In this document: piece after piece, positions 59,086 to 64,000 of the stretch
How positions within the stretch are numbered: the stretch's first letter is position 1
Layout of the letters: each line of letters starts with the position of its first letter
DNA from: Erythrophleum ivorense
Taxonomy: Eukaryota; Streptophyta; Magnoliopsida; Fabales; Fabaceae
Direction: 5' to 3'
Assembly: GCA_026724425.1 (NCBI GenBank)
Contig: JAIUCV010000227.1
Coordinates: 558,001 to 622,000 of the forward strand
Length of the DNA: 64,000 nucleotides
Program-made: the position numbers and the translations under genes
Notes under the pieces: model-generated
Database searches by the model: none
What the model saw: the letters and a program-made list of their open reading frames with translations, nothing else
What the model was told of the DNA's origin: nothing

Positions 59086-60536
59086 TAACCTTACCTAACT
59101 TTTTTCATATTCTCATTAATTGGCCCTTTCTTTTCCATTTTCCTAACTCTATTTACTTCTTTTAGAAACTAAGTTTTTTTAACTTTCATTCTATCAGGGA
59201 ATTTACGTTCTAACTTACTATATATGATTCTCTTTCTCTGTGTCATTGCTACCGTGCATATGACTCGCTCCTATTATAAGGGAAAGTAATTTCTGATATT
59301 GAAATATACTCTAATATCCCTAGTCTATGAAATAAGAGAACTTACTATTTCATATCTGATTAGTCTTAACCCGTCCAGAGGAGTTGACTTTCCTGCTTAG
59401 TGTACTTACTTACGCATGTCTTGGGAGATAATTTATTTATTATTAAATCTCCCTTATCATTTCTGTAAAGTATCATTATCTTTTCTATTCATTGACAGCC
59501 ATCAAAACTTCTATCTGCTTACTTAACTTAGTTACTTAAGCATTCAGTCCACTATTTCACTTCACTTTCTTTCTTATTAGCTCATCCTATAGTCATGGTG
59601 CAAAGTTCTTCTATTCATAGACTTTATGTCCTAATCACTTATTGGAATTATAGCTCCCTTAAGGAGTTTATATTCTTGGTTGTCCCAGTTTCTTTGTTTA
59701 TTATAACACTTGCCTTTTTAGACCTGAACTCTTCTTTACACTCTTTACTCACTAGAGTAGGCATTATCCCGTCCCTTATCTTAATAGTTGACTGGCATGA
59801 CTTTTTAACTTTTTGTACTAGCATGAAAAAGCAACTACTACTGACTAATGCTAAATACTTATGGGATGTTAAGTTTCCTCATGGTCTCGACTACTGGAGA
59901 CCTGGTCTACCACTTACCTCATCATAAAGAGTTGCACTTGACCTCTTTCTACATACATAGCCTTGGCATATAAGAATCTCTTTATCCCTTGGTCAGGTTT
60001 AATATCTGCTTGGTGGTGATTCATCTGATTCTAACTCTAAAAAGCTATTTCTAGTTTTCCTTATCCCACATATTGTGCTCATCTATCAAAAAGGTCTAGT
60101 CAATAGTCTAACTGTCTAAGTAGAGCCTTGATGTCTCTAGTGGCAATAGTCTACTAGACTTAGGAGGCCTCTAGTCTCTGAGATGAAAACTGTCTAAAAT
60201 TGTATTGGTCTTTAAGACTAATCATTTTGTAAAACTATTTCAGATCGTCATCTCCCCAAGGAATTGCTATACTGTAATTGTAGGCTCTTTGTAACTCTAT
60301 GGGATCTACTGCGACCTCTAGGTCTATTGCGATCTCTTTGAGCCCAGTTAAGGTCTACTGCAACCCACTACACTTTACAAGGATCTACTGCGATCCATCT
60401 CGGAAAGATTTCTAAGCCTAAGATCGTTATATCTAAGAATAAAATATATGCTTACTAAGTTCAATAACCATCGCCCACTACTTTAAGGTTAGCTCAGATA
60501 TCTGCTATGCTCTTCATGTGAAATGGGTTCTATATT
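59086..60536 (-). mobile_element. Element D interior, unrecognised
   Basis: About 1.45 kb between the polypurine tract and the LTR-like start at 60537. I expected a chromodomain and integrase here but could not read either on the minus strand. It may be a very decayed polyprotein, a non-autonomous element with an unrelated interior, or a rearrangement. A plus-strand 110-codon frame at 59595-59927 has hydrophobic stretches but no family I recognise. Confidence 0.45.
60298..60400 (+). repeat. Imperfect GGTCTACTGCGACC repeats
   Basis: Five variants of a 14-base phrase (GGATCTACTGCGACC, GGTCTATTGCGATC, GGTCTACTGCAACC, GGATCTACTGCGATCC and a shorter one) lie within about 100 bases with unequal spacing. 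Not seen elsewhere in the window. Confidence 0.6.
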
Positions 60537-63500
60537 TGTTACACCTGAAAATGCGACCGCGTGGTGCCTAACTAAAATCAAAATTAAAAGTAGTAGAGTC
60601 ACCACCAAAATTTTAATTTTTGAAAAAGTAAAACTTTGGAAAAATCTTTTTTATTTAGAAAATAAGAAAAATATTTTACGAACCAGAAAATAGATTCGAG
60701 AGTCAATTGTGAGTGGGAAAGGTATTAGGCACCTCATTACACCTGTTCTTAAGAATGGTTACCCTAAGTTAGTTGCGCAAAATTACCATGCCCTTTAATC
60801 TATTTTTAATTCTCCTTAATAAATCACATGCAAAATAAAAAGTAAAGAAATTAAATGAAATAAAATTAAGAGTAAAAAAGAAGAAGAAATTAAAGAAATA
60901 AAATTAAGAATAAGAGGAAAGAAATTAAAGAAATAAAACTAAAAGAAATGTTTATTTACAATGCGAACTTGACCTAGGATAAGAGCCTAGGGCCCATGTA
61001 CCCTTCGAAAGGGATCAAAGTCTATGTAGTTTGAATAAAAACTGTATTTGTTGGTTGGTGTTTTTTTTTTCTTTTGTTCATGTTTTGTTTTTGTCTTGTT
61101 TTTTTTGTTTTTGTTTTTATTTTATTTTGTTTTTCTTTTTCAATGGAGAAAAGAGAAAGAAAGTAAGAATTACTTTCACCTTTAGCAAATAAAACAAATT
61201 CAGAATTAGTTAATATGTTTTAATTTGCTAAGATCAAAGCTAATTTTACTTCTTTGCTCTTCTCATTTTCTTTTATGATTTTTCTTTTACCTTTTTTAAT
61301 TTTTCTTAATTTATTTTTATCTTTGATTAATTAAGGTGTAAAAATTTAGTTTTAAAAGTAAAGGTAAGATACCTAAGTTAAAATTACAAAAATAAAATGA
61401 CTTTTTTTTATTTAAGTCTTTTCAAAGTTTTTGGTTTGTTTTCTTTAATTATTTTATTTTTTTTTATTTTTTAAAAAAGAAGGGAGTTTGGGAAAAATTT
61501 AAAAGATTGAGAAAGTGATTAATTTTTTTTTTTCACTTTTATGTTATCTTTTGTTATTGTTGTTGTTCTCTTTCTCTTTTGAGTTCTGTTGTTTGTTTTT
61601 TTTTTAGTCCTTCTTTTTTTTTGGATGAATAGTGAGGAGGAAAATTGAAATCACTTTAGGCTTTTGAAAATAAGAATGGTTTCAAAATTATTTTGCATGT
61701 TTAATTTACAAAATTGATTGTACTTCTTTGCTCTCTCTTCTTCTCTCTCCTTTTTTTATCTTCTTTTTGTATTTTCCTTATCCTTTTGTTGAAAAACTTT
61801 TTCCTTTTATTTTTTTTAGAATTAATTCTATGTAGGCCATTGAAACCTGAAATTTATCAAAATGTAAATTTAATACCTAACAGACGCCAAGGAGACTTAT
61901 TGCCCCACATGATCCTTAGGTTGGTTCCTATACTTCTGAGGGGACAAAGAATCCCACAAGACCATTCTTGAAAGGGAACAAGATGAAATAAAATGAAAAT
62001 AAAACTGGAATATTTACTAGCAGAGTATGATTTGTGATAGTATGTGTTTTGTGTTCAATCAAATATTAGTCTATTCCAAATATACATCACGATATCTCAT
62101 ACATAAGTTAGGTGAAAGTAAAGAACCAGTGAAGCTATCCCTTTTGCCTTCTCTTTAATCATCTGCCTAAGAATCTCCTTAGCAATATGCCTAATAAGTG
62201 ACGCTTTTCCTTGTTCTTTATTCAGCTGTCCCAATCACATATGTTCTCTCCAGCAATTTTCATGACCAATGGTGCATATGCAACAAAGGAAAAGTATCAG
62301 CGAAAGTAGTGTAGAGGCAAATATCAGCCTAAAAATTCAAACCAAAGACAGAATTTCGATAAGAGTTGCATCCTTATTTTTGGTTTAGATGATATAATCA
62401 CTAGAGTCACCACAACTCAAAACCTATGATCTACTGAATCAAGTCATGGAAAAATTTATCAGACCATCAACCATATACTCAAATTACGAACTAGAAATTA
62501 ATTTCTTATATGTTTTAACCGCAAGGCCAACTTGAATCATACGAGACGAGAATTTAGTGTCTCATTATTACACTTAAGGTTAGGTTACTGCATACCATAT
62601 CAAAACTCTAAACCTCAAGTTAGCACATGATTAAACAATGTTTGCTTGAATTTTAATATTAAGGACCATCTTAAAGACTAAAGCCTCTCACTAAGAAACA
62701 GAATCAGGTATGCAGCAAGCTTCATTTGCATCAAAATTCAAACACCACCAGGGCTATGTATGACATATTCGACACATAAACGAAATCAAAAACATACAGG
62801 TGCAAGATCCAACTGAAGCTAAAAAAAAAAACTCTAAATGCTAAAGCTGAGAATGACGAGATAGAGGGCAATGTTTTATACCAAATTTTTGTGCAAACTC
62901 ATACTAAAAGTTAAGGCTAGAACTAATTCAAAAGCAAAAGGCAGCAACATCTATATTTCACTTAAGTCTCCACAGCATCAAATTATAGAGTAAGACGCAT
63001 CCCCAATCTTACCAAGAGTGACCAAGGTTCAGAATAGGAAGGATTACCTTTAGAGAACTTCAATTGTTGAGTTTGCTCTCCTGTGCCTCTCTCTGTTCTC
63101 TATTTTTTTCTTCAACTCAAAATCAACCCAAAAGCTTTTTCTCTTTTGCTTCCAATCTCCTTCAAGAAAAGCCCCCTCTCTTTCACTCTCAACCCCTTCT
63201 GCTTCTCCCTCATGCTTTTCTGGTGCACACCCTCTCCATCAGATCTCCTGCTCTCCCTTTCTCTTTTCGATCCTCTTTCCAATCTCCTTTTCTCCGTTGA
63301 TCTCTCCCCTATTCTATTCTCTGCCTCTCCTCCCTGAATCCAAAAAATCTCTCCCCTTTCGTTCTTTGCCTCAATTTTTTGGTCTCTGCCTTTCTGTCCT
63401 TTCTGCCTCAATCTCTCCCAATTTTTGTCCCAGTCTCTCCTCTCAGTTTCCCCCTTTTTAATCTAGAATCCCTTCCCCTTCTTTTTGATCCCCCTCTTTC

Positions 63501-64000
63501 CCTTCCATTTTTACGTTCCCCTTTCCTTCTTTCGATGGCAAAAAAGACATAAGAGGGAGGTCAAATCCTCGAGCTTGTTGCCCTACTCGACTTTCTTAGA
63601 CTCTCTGAGACATCGGATGCCTCTTTCCCGATTTCGTGTTTCTTTGAGACATTGGTCCGATCTTTGCCTCTGTCCCATTCCCCTTTCGTTCTTGTTTTCT
63701 GTCTCTGTCTCGTTCTCTTCGAGCGACTAATGAGAGGAGGGCTGGGTTAAACGTAGCTGATCTTTTTCCTTTTTTTTTTTCTGTATCCCTTTTTTTTTGT
63801 CTTTGAGTTGATGGGCCAGATTCAGGAGAATTGGGCTGCAGGTTCCTTTTTGAATTTGAACTACTTTTTCTCTTACTTTTTATTGGCTTGAGAGTTTTCT
63901 TTTCTTTCTTTTTTTTTATTTCTTTTCTCTCTATTTTCTTTTTTTTATGTTTTTACTTTTTACTTTTTTTATTATTTTTTATTATTGTTTGTTGTTTTTT
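60537..64000 (+). mobile_element. Start of a different LTR, possibly Tat/Ogre type
   Basis: It starts TGTTACACCTGAAAATGCG, followed by CCGCGTGGTGCC, a GAGTCACCACC phrase and AGGTATTAGGCACC (60720-60740). This set of phrases is familiar to me from the 5' ends of large Tat/Ogre-type Ty3/gypsy LTRs. It then carries long A/T- and T-rich tracts (61050-61630). No coding domain is visible and the element runs past the window end. It cuts the interior of element D. The lineage is tentative. Confidence 0.55.
63060..64000 (+). repeat. Pyrimidine-rich tract
   Basis: A strongly C/T-biased stretch (CTCTCCC, TTCTTTC and poly-T runs) on the plus strand with overlapping short frames on both strands that look compositional. 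It could be the promoter-leader part of the LTR beginning at 60537. No gene is supported; 62200-63060 also shows nothing recognisable. Confidence 0.6.

Noticed and set aside
59595..59927. A 110-codon frame with hydrophobic segments, possibly a membrane protein
   Set aside because: T-rich sequence gives Leu/Phe/Ile-rich translations by composition. No homologous family and no gene context.
63064..63730. Ser/Leu/Pro-rich and Arg/Glu-rich frames on both strands near the window end
   Set aside because: The C/T-biased tract opens frames on both strands at once, which is a compositional effect.

Overview
This window is plant nuclear DNA made almost entirely of transposable elements. I find no host gene, tRNA or rRNA. 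The evidence for a plant genome is Tekay/Del-type chromovirus (Ty3/gypsy) remnants with a chromodomain tail, a Ty1/copia element with an initiator-Met primer site, a CACTA (En/Spm) transposase of the plant TNP2 type, LTRs of about 3-4 kb, and 5-bp target-site duplications (TSDs) around solo LTRs. The species cannot be told from the sequence. The insertion density and decay suggest pericentromeric or other silent heterochromatin.

Layout. (1) 1-8272: two decayed minus-strand chromovirus bodies. Element A runs from its 3' LTR (1-1275) through chromodomain, integrase, RNase H, RT, protease and gag (start near 5914). Its gag abuts the truncated integrase of element B near 5955. (2) Element B (RT, RNase H and part of integrase at 5955-8272) is split by a plus-strand solo LTR (8273-11462) and by a full-length Ty1/copia element (about 11560-19754). 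Its gag start (20244), primer-binding site (20379-20390) and 5' LTR (from 20395) lie on the far side. (3) 20395-45704: a stack of related LTRs in both orientations, at least five delimited as solo LTRs by TSDs: CTAGA, CTATT, AGGCT, TAAGG, and an imperfect GCTAT/ACTAT. (4) 45705-55744: a minus-strand CACTA transposase pseudogene, interrupted by a plus-strand LTR (TSD GAACC) that itself holds a minus-strand solo LTR (TSD TGGTG). (5) 55745-60536: 3' LTR, polypurine tract and unrecognised interior of another minus-strand element D. (6) 60537-64000: the start of a different LTR-like sequence, tentatively Tat/Ogre-type, with very pyrimidine-rich stretches.

No coding gene here looks functional. Premature stops, frameshifts and catalytic substitutions (protease DTG changed, RT FKDD and YVND, RNase H Asp to Asn) affect every retroelement. 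Two points deserve most attention. The LTR family carries a 17-nt hairpin whose pairing is kept by a compensatory change in one copy. Several LTRs have inserted at nearly the same position of a short tandem-repeat unit inside other LTRs, as if that repeat were a preferred self-target. Domain assignments come from recognising family motifs by eye; boundaries inside decayed genes are approximate.
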